Source: CAYUTA01 sp964447605 (GTDB lineage Bacteria; Bacillota; Clostridia; Christensenellales; CAG-138). From it: 64,000 nucleotides of DNA. Of this stretch, positions 1-8,818 are shown piece by piece (within the stretch, counting starts at the first letter, position 1; each line of letters begins with the position of its first letter). The position numbers and the translations under genes are program-made. The notes beneath the pieces were generated by a model. That model was not told the DNA's origin, did no database searches, and saw nothing but the letters and a program-made list of their open reading frames with translations. The stretch covers positions 25,640 to 89,639 of the forward strand of contig CAYUTA010000001.1 in the NCBI GenBank assembly GCA_964447605.1, given 5' to 3'.

Positions 1-2694
1 CATTTCCACGCCCGGCACACGGATGGCGACGTTTGCGCGGTTGGGGCAGACCTGCACGCAGCATTCGCAGATGGTGGAACAGCCAAGACAGCGGTCGACC
101 TCCTTGCCCGCGTCGTCATACCCGTGCAGAATTCCCTGGCGCTCCAAACAGCCTTCGGCGCATTGTCTGGCCTCGGCCGGGATCTCATAATTGTACTTGC
201 CTGCGACGGCGTCCGCAACGCGCCGCGCGTCTGCTATGGCCTCCACCACCGTTGCGGGGCCGCGGTTGGCATCGCCGACGACATACACGCCCTTTTGGCT
301 GGTTTCAAGGGTATCGGGGGCTACAACCGCGCGTCCACGTTCGCTTACCGCGAGGCCGTTTGCGGCGAACTGCTCTGCGTCCACCTTTTCGCCAATGGCG
401 CTGATGAGCGTTGTACAGGGAACGCGGACGACGGTCTCCGTCTCAACCGGCGAACGGCGGCCGCTTGCGTCGGCCTCGCCGAGCACGCATTGTTTGCAGA
501 TCAACTCGCCGTTTTCAAGCGAGTAAGGCGCCAGCAGTTCCATGAATTCCACGCCGTCTGCAAGCGCCAGCCGCAACTCCTCCTCGTCGGCGGGCATGTA
601 GCGCGCCGTACGGCGGTAAACCAGATAAACATGCTCCACGCCCTTGACGCGCCTGGCCGCGCGCGCGGCGTCCATGGCGGTGTTGCCGCCGCCGACCACG
701 ACGACGTTTTTACCAAGCTCCAGATTCCCGTTCTGCTTATATTGCTCGAGAAACTCCAAAACATGGACGCTCTCGCCCTGCTCGAGCCTGAGCGCGCCGT
801 GCTTCCATGCGCCGATGGCGAATACAACGCTTTCAAAGCCCTGCTTCTTTAACTCGGCAACCGATGGAGCGGCGGTGTTGGTTTTAACGGTCACGCCCAT
901 GCGCTCCATGATGGAAACGTCGCGGTCAATGCCGAAGTCCGCAATGCGGAACCCGGGGATGACATAGCGCACGATGCCGCCGAGCTTTTCGCGCTTCTCA
1001 AACAGCGTCACGTCAACGCCCTGCCGCGCGAGGAAAAACGCCGACGCCATGCCCGCCGGGCCGCCGCCGATGACGGCCGCCTTCCCACCGGTTTTTGCCG
1101 CGGGCTTGAGCGTTTCCATCAGGCCCTCATAACCGCGGCGGGCGGCAAGCAGCTTTGCGTCGCGTATATGCACGCTGCTGTCATAGAAGTTGCGGGTGCA
1201 GCGGTCCATGCAGCGGTGCGCGCAAATCTTGCCGGTGGTAAACGGCAGCGGGTTCTTTTCGACGATCAGCCGCAGCGCCTCGGCATACTTGCCTTGGCCA
1301 ACGAGCTTGATATATTCGGGAATGTCCTGCGCAATGGGGCAGCCGTTTTCACACGGGGCGACAAAACAGCTGGTAAGAGGAACCTTTTTCTCCATTTTGC
1401 GCACAGGCAACGGCTTGATGGCCTTTACGTTGCGCTCGTCGGTCCGCGCCCGGAGTGCCAGGCGCTCGATACGGCCGACCGACACGCCGGTAAACGGCAG
1501 GTATTCTTCCGAATAGAGCTTTTCTGCAATCTGCGTCAGGCGTTGGTAGCCTCCGGGCTTTAACAGCGTGGTCGCCAGCGTGACGGGCCAGATACCCGCG
1601 TTGAACAGCGCGGCAATATTATAGCTGTCCGCGCCGCCGGAAAACGAGATGCGCATTTTGCCGTCGAACGTCTTGCTGATGCGGTGCGCAAGCTCCATCG
1701 TCAGCGGGAAGAGCGAACGGCCGGACATATACATCTCCTCGCCGGGCAGCTCGTTGCGCTTGATCTGGACGGGGAACGTATTGGTCAGCTTGAGGCCGAA
1801 GGCAAGGCCGTTTTCCTCCGCAAGCGAGAGCAGGCGCTTGAACATCGGCACAGCGTCGCGGTACTGCAAATCATCCTTAAAATGAAAGTCGGTGAACGAA
1901 ATGTAGTCGTAGCCCATTGCATCGAGGGTTTTACGTGCAAACGCATAGCCCAGCAGCGTCGGGTTGCACTTGACGAACGTGTTGAGCTTTTTTTCCTGAA
2001 TTAAATAGGAAGCGATGCGTTCAATCTCCTGCGGCGGGCAGCCGTGCAGCGTGGAAAGCGTGATGGAGGTGCAGACGTTGGGGCTGATGCCGTCGATGTA
2101 CTTGGCGTCTACCTTCGTGAACAGGCCGAGATGCTCCCTTGCCCACCGGCGGCATTCCTCCCAGATGGGGGTATGGGAAGCGTCCTTCAGACCCTCGATA
2201 AAATCGTCGATCTTCTTGCTGGTGATGCCCTCGAAATGATAGCCTACGGACATGTTGAACATGAAGCCGTCCGGCCGGCCAAGATCGAACTCCCAGCTGA
2301 GCAGCTTGATGGCGAACCATGCCTTGACATACTCTTCAAACGCTTCGGGTACGCGCAGTTCCGTAGACCATTCCACATTATAGCCTTCGTCCTCCGCTAG
2401 AATACAGGGCTTGGCTACCGGCAGGTCCTCGCCGTCAAGCGTCTGAACGGTTTTTAACTCAAAGAACCGGCTGCCGGCATAGTACGCGGCGATGAGGTTC
2501 TGCGCAAGCTGCGTGTGCGGGCCGGCGGCGGGGCCAAACGGCGTTTCGAGATGCTCGTGAAACAAATCGAGCAGTTTGCCGTCCTTGGCGGCAAAGGGAC
2601 GGCGTACGCCGAATATGGCGCCGGATCGCTTCTTTTCGGTAAGCGCCCAGTTCATCAGGGAAGCAAATGGGATGGGGGTCATTCTGTCGGACAT
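1..2694 (-). CDS. ygfK: Putative selenate reductase subunit YgfK (partial, 3' end beyond window)
   Basis: This is an open frame of 898 codons that runs off the window edge; YgfK of E. coli is about 1030 residues, so roughly the last 130 are missing. The ATG at 2694 follows an AAGGAGG site. An N-terminal dihydroorotate-dehydrogenase-like region (contains HGCPPQEIER) is followed by a GltD-like half: a cysteine-rich segment (CENGCPIAQDIPEY), the FAD motif VIGGGPAGMASA, the NAD(P)H motif VVGGGNTAMDAA, and near the edge a ferredoxin-type cluster CLGCSTICECC...CP. Family knowledge: YgfK is a flavin/Fe-S protein encoded with selenium-dependent molybdenum hydroxylases and purine-catabolism genes in gut anaerobes. 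It lies 12 nt after ssnA in the same operon. Electron transfer during purine breakdown is inferred. Confidence 0.9.
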   Translation of the reverse strand, partial: MSDRMTPIPFASLMNWALTEKKRSGAIFGVRRPFAAKDGKLLDLFHEHLETPFGPAAGPHTQLAQNLIAAYYAGSRFFELKTVQTLDGEDLPVAKPCILAEDEGYNVEWSTELRVPEAFEEYVKAWFAIKLLSWEFDLGRPDGFMFNMSVGYHFEGITSKKIDDFIEGLKDASHTPIWEECRRWAREHLGLFTKVDAKYIDGISPNVCTSITLSTLHGCPPQEIERIASYLIQEKKLNTFVKCNPTLLGYAFARKTLDAMGYDYISFTDFHFKDDLQYRDAVPMFKRLLSLAEENGLAFGLKLTNTFPVQIKRNELPGEEMYMSGRSLFPLTMELAHRISKTFDGKMRISFSGGADSYNIAALFNAGIWPVTLATTLLKPGGYQRLTQIAEKLYSEEYLPFTGVSVGRIERLALRARTDERNVKAIKPLPVRKMEKKVPLTSCFVAPCENGCPIAQDIPEYIKLVGQGKYAEALRLIVEKNPLPFTTGKICAHRCMDRCTRNFYDSSVHIRDAKLLAARRGYEGLMETLKPAAKTGGKAAVIGGGPAGMASAFFLARQGVDVTLFEKREKLGGIVRYVIPGFRIADFGIDRDVSIMERMGVTVKTNTAAPSVAELKKQGFESVVFAIGAWKHGALRLEQGESVHVLEFLEQYKQNGNLELGKNVVVVGGGNTAMDAARAARRVKGVEHVYLVYRRTARYMPADEEELRLALADGVEFMELLAPYSLENGELICKQCVLGEADASGRRSPVETETVVRVPCTTLISAIGEKVDAEQFAANGLAVSERGRAVVAPDTLETSQKGVYVVGDANRGPATVVEAIADARRVADAVAGKYNYEIPAEARQCAEGCLERQGILHGYDDAGKEVDRCLGCSTICECCVQVCPNRANVAIRVPGVEM

Positions 2695-2706
2695 GGTCTT
2701 TCCTCC

Positions 2707-4035
2707 TTAACCGTTGATGGATGTCCAAAGCTTTTGCGCGCTCTCGCGGCACTCTGCCATGACGGCGGCCTCGTCGACGGCGAGCAGCTTGCGATCGAGC
2801 ATCAGCACGTTGCCGTTGCAGACGGTGGTAACCACGCTGCGGCCGTTCATGCCAAAGAGGATATGGCCGTTGCAGTTGCCTGCGTCCATCGGCGTAAGCG
2901 GATCATAGTCGGTGACGATGACGTCGGCATACGCGCCGGGCTTGAGCACGCCGAGCGGTTTGCCGTAAAAGCGCGCCGCGATCCTGGCGTTGTTTTCAAA
3001 CAGCATGGCGGGAATCTCGCCCCAGGCGACAGTCGGGTCACACAGATGGTGTTTGTGAATGAGGTTGCCAACCTTATAGCTTTCGAGCATATCGTTGGTG
3101 TAGCCGTCCGTACCGAGCCCCAGCAGCAGGCCTTCCGCAAACATCTGGATGACCGGGCCGCAGCCGACGGCATTGCCCATGTTGGATTCGGGGTTGTGCA
3201 CAACCATTGTATCCGTATCCCTGATCAGCTCCATTTCAGCTTTGTTAATGTGCACACAGTGCACGGCAATGCTCTTTTTCCCGAGAATGCCGCAGTCATA
3301 CAGGCGGTTGACGATGCGCTTGCCGTATTTTTTGAGCGAATCCTGCAAATCGCCGGGCCCCTCGGCCGTGTGCACGTGAAAACCCGTGGAGGAAGGGGTG
3401 TGCGCGCGGCAGATTTCCAGCGTTTGATCGCTGAGGGTAAACGCGGCGTGCAGCCCCATCATGGCCTTGAGCATGTCGCTGCCATCGGCCTCGGCAAGCT
3501 TTATCATGCGCTCGTTTTCAAGCACGGCCTCCATCATCTTTTCCCCGCCGTCGCGGTCGCTGACCTCGTAGCACAGGTTGGTGCGCACGCCAAGCGCCTT
3601 TGCGGCGTCTGCAATATCGTCTAAACTGCCGGGAATGTCGCAGTAGCTGGCGTGATGGTCAAACACGGTTGTAACGCCGTTTTTGATGCTGTCGATATAG
3701 ACGGCGTAGGCGGAAAGCCGGTTATTTTCATGTGTCAGCTTGCGGTCGATCTTCCACCACATGCCCTCGAGAATATCGTTGAAATTTTTCGGACTGTAAC
3801 CCTTGATGGAGAGTCCGCGCGCAAAGGCGCTGTAGATGTGGTTATGCGCGTTGATGAGGCCCGGCATAATCACGCCGCCGCGTGCGTCGATCAACGTTGC
3901 GTCCGGGTATTTTTCCTGCATCTTAGCGGTCGTGCCGACCTCCCTGATGAGATTCCCCTCGGTTACTACCGCGCCGTTTTCATAATACTTGTCACAATCG
4001 CGGGTGATGAGCCTGCCGTTTCCGATGAGCAGCAT
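2707..4035 (-). CDS. ssnA: Putative aminohydrolase SsnA
   Basis: This 442-residue metal-dependent hydrolase belongs to the amidohydrolase superfamily (cytosine/guanine deaminase type). Visible metal-site motifs are HNH at residues 64-66, a central FHVHTAEG, a VHCVH histidine, and LGTDGYTNDM near the C terminus with the conserved aspartate. Length fits SsnA. The ATG has AGGAGA upstream. It is the first gene of the operon with ygfK, the same pair seen in E. coli and purinolytic clostridia, so a role in deaminating or ring-opening a purine-derived compound is likely. The actual substrate is not known from sequence. Confidence 0.9.
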   Translation of the reverse strand: MLLIGNGRLITRDCDKYYENGAVVTEGNLIREVGTTAKMQEKYPDATLIDARGGVIMPGLINAHNHIYSAFARGLSIKGYSPKNFNDILEGMWWKIDRKLTHENNRLSAYAVYIDSIKNGVTTVFDHHASYCDIPGSLDDIADAAKALGVRTNLCYEVSDRDGGEKMMEAVLENERMIKLAEADGSDMLKAMMGLHAAFTLSDQTLEICRAHTPSSTGFHVHTAEGPGDLQDSLKKYGKRIVNRLYDCGILGKKSIAVHCVHINKAEMELIRDTDTMVVHNPESNMGNAVGCGPVIQMFAEGLLLGLGTDGYTNDMLESYKVGNLIHKHHLCDPTVAWGEIPAMLFENNARIAARFYGKPLGVLKPGAYADVIVTDYDPLTPMDAGNCNGHILFGMNGRSVVTTVCNGNVLMLDRKLLAVDEAAVMAECRESAQKLWTSING

Positions 4036-4121
4036 ACAAATTCATTCTCCTTTCAAAAATAGAATTCAAATATTGGAGATGCGTTTACGGTTGAGAAAGA
4101 TAAAGTTACATATTATGGTCT

Positions 4122-4150
4122 ATTATACAATTCAATCTTTCGGTATGCAA
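4122..4150 (-). promoter_or_regulatory. Sigma-A promoter for ssnA-ygfK
   Basis: Read on the minus strand: TTGCAT, 17-nt spacer, TATAAT. It lies about 90 nt upstream of the ssnA start in the AT-rich divergent region 4036-4296. For the opposite gene only a weak candidate (TATGAT at 4243-4248) was seen. Confidence 0.65.
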
Positions 4151-4296
4151 GATGTGACGGCTTAAAAACTAAAAAACTATTTGGTCAAAAAAATATTGTT
4201 TTGCATGCGTATTTTTTTCTGTACTTTTTAGTTTTATTGCGGTATGATAGGATTAATCATTCATAAATATTGTCATGTTGGAGCGTGTAATATAAT

Positions 4297-5532
4297 ATGA
4301 AACGTATCCAAGGTTACCGTTGTACGGTTTGCGGCAGGGAATACCCGTTTGGCCAGGAGCTTATGACCTGCCCGGCCTGCGGGGAACAAGGCATTTTAGA
4401 CATCGTTTATGACTATAGGGAAATTAAAAAGAGCTTTTCGCGTGCGTCGCTTGCGGCCGATTGTAACAACAGCATGTGGCGCTACCGCGCGCTTATGCCG
4501 CTCGAGGGGAATGGGCTGGATCGCTTTTTGCGTATCGGCTGGACGCCGCTGTACGAATCCCTGCGTTTGGGGGATCAGCTTGGCGTAAAAAAGCTGCATA
4601 TCAAGGACGACGGCCTGAACCCCACCGGGTCGCTGAAGGATCGTGCGTCCGGCGTGGCGGTGGCCAAGGCCATGGAGCTTGGCTACGATACCATCGCGTG
4701 CTCGTCCACCGGGAATGCGGCCAGTTCCTGCGCAGGCAATGCGGCGCGCATGGGGCTTAAAACGGTGATCTTTGTGCCGGAGCGCGCGCCGATGGGCAAG
4801 GTTGCGCAGCTTTTGATCTTTGGCGCGAACGTGATCTCCGTAAAGGGCGATTACCGTCAGACGTTTGAACTGAGCCGCGAGGCAATCAACAAATGGGGCT
4901 TTTACAACCGCAACGCGGGCATCAATCCCGTTATGACCGAGGGCAAGAAAACCGTTGCGCTTGAAATCGCGGAACAGCTTGACTGGCAGCCCACGGACTG
5001 GGTCGCCGTATCGGTTGGCGACGGATGCACCATCGGCGGCGTATATAACGGCTTTTACGATCTGCTCCAACTCGGCATGATCGAGCGAATTCCGAAAATT
5101 CTCGGCGTGCAGTCCACCGGCTGCTGCCCGTTTGTGGATGCGGCGCGCGCGGGGCGTCCGTTGCAGCCCGCGCAGGAAAATACGCTTGCCGACAGCATTG
5201 CCGTGGGCGTACCGCGCAATCCTATCAAGGCGCAGCGCGCCGTAAGCGACAGCCACGGCGCATGGATCGCCGTTTCAGACGAGGACATTCTCGACGCGAT
5301 GCGCCTGCTGGGCCGCGCCGAGGGCGTGTTCGGGGAGCCTGCGGGCGTAACCGCGACCGCCGGTGTCAAGGCCGCCGTTGCCTCCGGCGTGATCCGTGCG
5401 GATGAAACCGTAACGGCCGTTTCTACCGGCAGCGGCTTAAAGGACGTGAAGAACGCCATGCTCGCGGCGGGCGAGCCGTTTAAGTGCGAGCCGGATCTCC
5501 GCGCGCTCGAGGCCTCTGGACGGATTCACTGA
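4297..5532 (+). CDS. thrC: Threonine synthase-like PLP-dependent lyase
   Basis: This 411-residue fold-type II PLP enzyme starts with a zinc-ribbon-like segment (C9-x2-C12, C25-x2-C28), as in many bacterial threonine synthases. The PLP lysine is probably K114 in GSLKDRASG, and CSSTGNAASS supplies a phosphate-binding Ser/Thr loop. The family converts O-phosphohomoserine to threonine. It is divergent from ssnA and 112 nt upstream of a BMP lipoprotein gene, away from other threonine genes, so it could be a paralogue that acts on another beta/gamma-substituted amino acid. The gene symbol is a best guess; the PLP lyase assignment itself is secure. Confidence 0.8.
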   Translation: MKRIQGYRCTVCGREYPFGQELMTCPACGEQGILDIVYDYREIKKSFSRASLAADCNNSMWRYRALMPLEGNGLDRFLRIGWTPLYESLRLGDQLGVKKLHIKDDGLNPTGSLKDRASGVAVAKAMELGYDTIACSSTGNAASSCAGNAARMGLKTVIFVPERAPMGKVAQLLIFGANVISVKGDYRQTFELSREAINKWGFYNRNAGINPVMTEGKKTVALEIAEQLDWQPTDWVAVSVGDGCTIGGVYNGFYDLLQLGMIERIPKILGVQSTGCCPFVDAARAGRPLQPAQENTLADSIAVGVPRNPIKAQRAVSDSHGAWIAVSDEDILDAMRLLGRAEGVFGEPAGVTATAGVKAAVASGVIRADETVTAVSTGSGLKDVKNAMLAAGEPFKCEPDLRALEASGRIH

Positions 5533-5644
5533 ACGGATTTGAACAGTTCGCCCCGTTTGCTCCTTCTCCGCGGACTGTTCCTGCACAGGTTGTTTCGCCC
5601 GAGCGGCGTTGCAATAAAAAAACAAAACAGGAGGAAACACAGGA

Positions 5645-6928
5645 ATGAAAAAAGCATTGGCAATCGTCATGGTGCTCATGATGGCGCTGGCTGTTTTCGG
5701 TTGTACGCCCGAGCAGGTAGACGCTGCAAACACAGCCGTCGACCAGGCGCAGCAGGCTGTTGCAGAAGCGGTTGAAGGCGCGAAGCCCGCTGAGGAAGAA
5801 GCTCCCGAACCGGCTTCCGATGTCAAGATCGGCGTTATCCTCGTCCATGACGAGAACTCCGGCTACGACCTTGCGCACATCGAGGGCGTACAGGCCGCGC
5901 AGGCCGCCCTTGGCCTCAAGGCCGAGCAGATCACTTTCAAGTACAACATCCCCGAGACCGAGGTCTGCTACGATACCGCGATGGACCTTGTCGAGCAGGG
6001 CTGCGCCCTGATCTTCTCGGATAGCTATGGCCATCAATCCTATATGATGCAGGCTGCCCGCGAGGTTCCTGAGGTGCACTTTGTTGCCTGCACCGGCGAC
6101 ACCGCCGCCAATGAAGGCCTTGACAATGTCTCCAACATGTTCCCCTACACGTTCCAGAGCCGCTATGTCTCCGGCGTGGTCGCCGGCATGAAGCTCAAGG
6201 AGCTCCTGGATGCGGGCACCGTCAAGGATGCGTATGTCGGTTATGTCGGCGCGTTTCCGTATGCCGAAGTGGTCAGCGGATATACCGCCTTCTTCCTCGG
6301 CATCCAGTCCATCGTACCGGAAGCGCACATGGATGTGCAGTATACCAACTCCTGGTATGATCCCACCGCTGAAGCGGAAGCCGCCAACGCGCTCATCTCC
6401 AAGGGCTGCGTAATCATCGGTCAGCATGCCGACTCCACGGGCGCTCCGTCCGCGGTGCAGGCCGCTCTGGATTCCGGCAAGGTCGCCTACAGCATCGGCT
6501 ACAACATCGATATGCTCTCCGTTGCCAAGACCGCCGCTCTGACCAGCGCGCAGAACAACTGGGGCGCACTGTATACCCCGCTGATGCAGAAGTTCGTCGC
6601 CGGCGAAAAGCTGCCCCTTGACCTCGCGCTTGGCTATGCCGACGATGCGGTCATGATCTCCGCGCTCGGCGAAAGCTGCGCCGAGGGCACGCAGGCGAAG
6701 GTTGATGAAGTCATCGCCGCGCTCAAGGACGGCTCATTGGAGATCTTCGACTGCTCGAAGTTCACCGTCAAGGGCGAAAACCCGACCAGCTTCCCGCCGT
6801 TTGACACCGACGGCGACTTTGTTGGCGACAGCGGCGAAGCCATCGAGAACGGCATCTTCCACGAGTCCACGCTGCGCAGCGCGCCTTACTTTGCAATGCG
6901 TATCGACGGCATCACGGAACTCAACTAA
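5645..6928 (+). CDS. BMP-family ABC transporter substrate-binding lipoprotein
   Basis: This 427-residue secreted lipoprotein has a short basic N terminus, a hydrophobic core and a lipobox ending in C20 (AVFGC). An acidic Ala/Glu linker is followed by a periplasmic-binding fold of the BMP/PnrA type (GVILVHDENSG near the start of the mature domain; later VACTGDTA and IIGQHADSTG). Family members bind nucleosides, purines or related ligands for ABC import. AGGAGG lies just upstream. No permease or ATPase gene follows within the window; the next element is a terminator. With ssnA-ygfK across the intergenic region, a purine or nucleoside ligand is a reasonable inference. Confidence 0.85.
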   Translation: MKKALAIVMVLMMALAVFGCTPEQVDAANTAVDQAQQAVAEAVEGAKPAEEEAPEPASDVKIGVILVHDENSGYDLAHIEGVQAAQAALGLKAEQITFKYNIPETEVCYDTAMDLVEQGCALIFSDSYGHQSYMMQAAREVPEVHFVACTGDTAANEGLDNVSNMFPYTFQSRYVSGVVAGMKLKELLDAGTVKDAYVGYVGAFPYAEVVSGYTAFFLGIQSIVPEAHMDVQYTNSWYDPTAEAEAANALISKGCVIIGQHADSTGAPSAVQAALDSGKVAYSIGYNIDMLSVAKTAALTSAQNNWGALYTPLMQKFVAGEKLPLDLALGYADDAVMISALGESCAEGTQAKVDEVIAALKDGSLEIFDCSKFTVKGENPTSFPPFDTDGDFVGDSGEAIENGIFHESTLRSAPYFAMRIDGITELN

Positions 6929-7025
6929 AACATTGTAACGATGCAAAGAGGAACCGCAAGGCTGCTGCCGATAAAACGGGAAAACCAAACTGATTTGGCG
7001 GTAGCCATCATGCGAGGATTACAAA

Positions 7026-7062
7026 AAATCGCTTCCATCCGGTTTGCGGATGGAAGCGATTT
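7026..7062. terminator. Rho-independent terminator hairpin (16-bp stem)
   Basis: There is a perfect 16-bp stem (7026-7041 with 7047-7062) and a 5-nt loop. On plus the following T-run is short; on minus the hairpin is followed by six T residues. It probably serves both the lipoprotein gene on plus and the DUF6809-like gene on minus. Confidence 0.75.
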
Positions 7063-7133
7063 GTAAAAAAGCGTTACAACGGGATGGCTCTGTCAATTCC
7101 GGAATGAGAAAAAGCAGGACCAACTTAATAACC

Positions 7134-7180
7134 GGGAGGCTCCGCCCCCAAACCTCCGCCAAAGGGGGGGGACCCTTTGG
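7134..7180 (-). repeat. Double stem-loop repeat, copy C
   Basis: Read on minus: stem CCAAAGGG...CCCTTTGG followed by CGGAGG and a second G/C-rich segment. Two other copies with the same order (55017-55064 and 8717-8762, both plus) share the CCAAAGGG-loop-CCCTTTGG-CGGGAG type of arrangement. All copies are intergenic. Confidence 0.5.
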
Positions 7181-7217
7181 AAACCTGGCGGCAGCGCGGA
7201 AAGAAGCGCCCCGCCTG

Positions 7218-7505
7218 CTATTCGGCGATGAGGGTATCGCGCCCGACGAACACCTCCATCGTCATCAGAACGCCCAGCCGATAGCCATAGATGAATCGGT
7301 CTGATCCCGACATGCAGGCCATTTCCCCCTCCGCATCAGTCAACTCATGCAGAAGAGCCCGTTCCTCCTCGTCAAGATGCGCAATCAACGTTTCCTCCGC
7401 ATCGGTCAATCTTTTCATTGCGCGCCCGTATTCGGATTCTTTTTTGAAAAACCGAGGCCCTGATATCAGATTGTCATTTGCAAACGCTTCCAAGATTTTT
7501 TTCAT
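7218..7505 (-). CDS. Small DUF6809-like protein
   Basis: A 95-residue acidic protein starting MKKILEAF, with a charged helical middle (LTDAEETLIAHLDEEERALL) and a C-terminal FIYGYRLGVLMTMEV segment. I recognise the pattern as the DUF6809 family, common as small cargo genes in gut Clostridia; function unknown. No membrane segment or catalytic motif is visible. A damaged second copy lies at 7938-8226 on the same strand, so this one probably arose from or gave rise to a tandem duplication. The family name is from memory and could be off. Confidence 0.6.
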   Translation of the reverse strand: MKKILEAFANDNLISGPRFFKKESEYGRAMKRLTDAEETLIAHLDEEERALLHELTDAEGEMACMSGSDRFIYGYRLGVLMTMEVFVGRDTLIAE

Positions 7506-7605
7506 TTGTGTTTGTCCTTTCGCATCGCTTTACACAATGCCTTGCCAGACGAAATTGCATAGGGTATAATATTTATGCGGTTTGTCTGTTTGGCAACCGT
7601 GCAGG

Positions 7606-7644
7606 GAAAGTGGTGTATTACGTTTGCCAACGCGCACCACTTTC
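7606..7644. other. Perfect 10-bp inverted repeat
   Basis: GAAAGTGGTG at 7606-7615 pairs with CACCACTTTC at 7635-7644 around a 19-nt loop, immediately after the stop of the 56-residue gene on minus. It could be a weak terminator or an operator; no long T-run follows on minus. Confidence 0.4.
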
Positions 7645-7646
7645 TT

Positions 7647-7817
7647 TCATTTTGCATGGAGGGCTTTGATACCGTCGCGCAACCCCTGCGGCCGCGATAT
7701 CCCCTTTTGATGGCAGTAGTTGTCGAGCAATTCCATCTCCTCTGCGGTAAGCCGTACATCCACCCGCAAATTTTTGGGATTCGCAGCGGCTGGTCGCCCT
7801 CGCCGTTTGTTTGGCAT
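7647..7817 (-). CDS. Small ribbon-helix-helix-like protein (56 aa)
   Basis: This short frame has ATG at 7817 behind GGAAAGGAGGGG and ends in TGA at 7647. The product starts MPNKRRGRP, a basic tail, then NLRVDVRLTAEEMELLD followed by ISRPQGLRDGIKAL: a short beta strand and two helices, as in Arc/CopG-type or RHH regulators found on mobile elements. DNA binding is inferred from this pattern. It precedes the DUF6809-like gene by 141 nt on the same strand. No toxin partner is recognised. Confidence 0.7.
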   Translation of the reverse strand: MPNKRRGRPAAANPKNLRVDVRLTAEEMELLDNYCHQKGISRPQGLRDGIKALHAK

Positions 7818-7937
7818 TCGCCCCTCCTTTCCTTGCCAACAGAATTATTATAATTAATTACCGCCATTAAATCAAGCATTATTTTACCGTCAATTATTTT
7901 ATTTCATCCGTGCGTTTTGTCTGGACGGCCTTGCCTA

Positions 7938-8226
7938 TCACCCGCCTGCCCCGCCGACGATACCGCGCCCGGCAAACACCTCCATCGTCATCAGAGCGCC
8001 CAGCCGATAGCCATCGATAAACCGCTCCGTTTCCAACGGATAATCCAGTCCTGTGCGGCGGTCAACTCATGAAGCAGACACCGCCCCTGCACGCCAAGTT
8101 GAGCCGGCAGCGTTTCCTCCGCATCGGTCAACCTTTTCATTGCGCGCCCGTATTCGGATTCTTTTTTGAAAAACCGAGGCCCTGATATCAGATTGTTATT
8201 TGCAAACGCTTCCAGGATTTTTTCAT
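7938..8226 (-). pseudogene. Degenerate second copy of the DUF6809-like gene
   Basis: The minus strand repeats the gene at 7218-7505, including long near-identical stretches around its start and around the Y-G-R-A-M-K-R region. One A is missing from the run after the start codon, giving a stop after 12 codons, and a second frameshift lies near the middle; restoring both gives the same FIDGYRLGALMTMEVF C terminus. The copy is therefore a pseudogene. Confidence 0.8.
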
Positions 8227-8461
8227 TTGGTGTTCTTCCTCTCCCGATTCTCCATCGTATTGTTTTGTATCATATAGAAACATTGTACGCGGCGTTTGCC
8301 GTTTCGTATCCCATTTCCGTACTTCCTTCCATAGAATCGGTTGTTTGCTGTTTCATATCCATGATTTAAACTGATTGGTTAAAAAAGTCAAGTAAGAGGC
8401 TAAAAACTAAATTGATTTTTAAATTTTTCAGCATAAAATAATTGGGTTAAGCGGGATAAGT

Positions 8462-8677
8462 ATGACAAACAGGGAACGTATAAGAATAATACTTGTAAAA
8501 CGAGGAAACATTTCAGAGTCCGAGCTCGCAAGGCGTTGCGGATGGTTTCCGCAAAATCTGCACAACAAGATGCGCCGCGACAACGTTACGGAGCGTGAGC
8601 TTACAATAATTGCAGAAGCACTGAACTGCTCGCTTAGTATCCGGTTTGTTATATCAGACACCGGCGGGGCTATTTAA
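8462..8677 (+). CDS. Small XRE-type helix-turn-helix protein
   Basis: A 71-residue protein with an HTH near its centre: SESELARRCGWFPQNLHNKMRR followed by VTERELTIIAEAL has the usual XRE helix spacing. There is no sensor domain, as in small phage or element regulators. The upstream 100 nt is AT-rich and holds a weak GGGAT ribosome site. It lies in the patch with duplicated DUF6809-like genes and the RHH-like gene, which suggests remains of a mobile element, but no integrase or transposase was seen. Confidence 0.7.
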   Translation: MTNRERIRIILVKRGNISESELARRCGWFPQNLHNKMRRDNVTERELTIIAEALNCSLSIRFVISDTGGAI

Positions 8678-8716
8678 TCTGACATAGCAAGGCCTCCCGC
8701 GTCCATATGGGATGCG

Positions 8717-8762
8717 CAAGGGTTGTCGCCCTTGAGCGGGAGCGCGGGGACGGAGCTCCCGC
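8717..8762 (+). repeat. Double stem-loop repeat, copy B
   Basis: CAAGGG (8717-8722) pairs with CCCTTG (8729-8734), then GCGGGAGC (8736-8743) pairs with GCTCCCGC (8755-8762). Order and spacing match copy A at 55017-55064. It sits between the convergent small HTH gene and nadE and may also act as a terminator. Confidence 0.5.
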
Positions 8763-8818
8763 AAAACGGCACGGCGGGGTGCGCCGTCAATCTTCCGACG
8801 GCAGGCCGACACAAGCTT

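Noticed and set aside
2515..3624. Long plus-strand open frame of about 370 residues opposite ssnA
   Set aside because: It is the antisense shadow of ssnA in G/C-rich DNA; no ribosome site and no protein motif.
7502..7879. Minus-strand frame of 125 residues spanning the RHH-like gene
   Set aside because: Wrong frame; the 56-residue frame inside has the ribosome site and fold pattern.
8166..8369. Plus-strand frame of 67 residues
   Set aside because: It is antisense to the DUF6809-like pseudogene and lacks a ribosome site.
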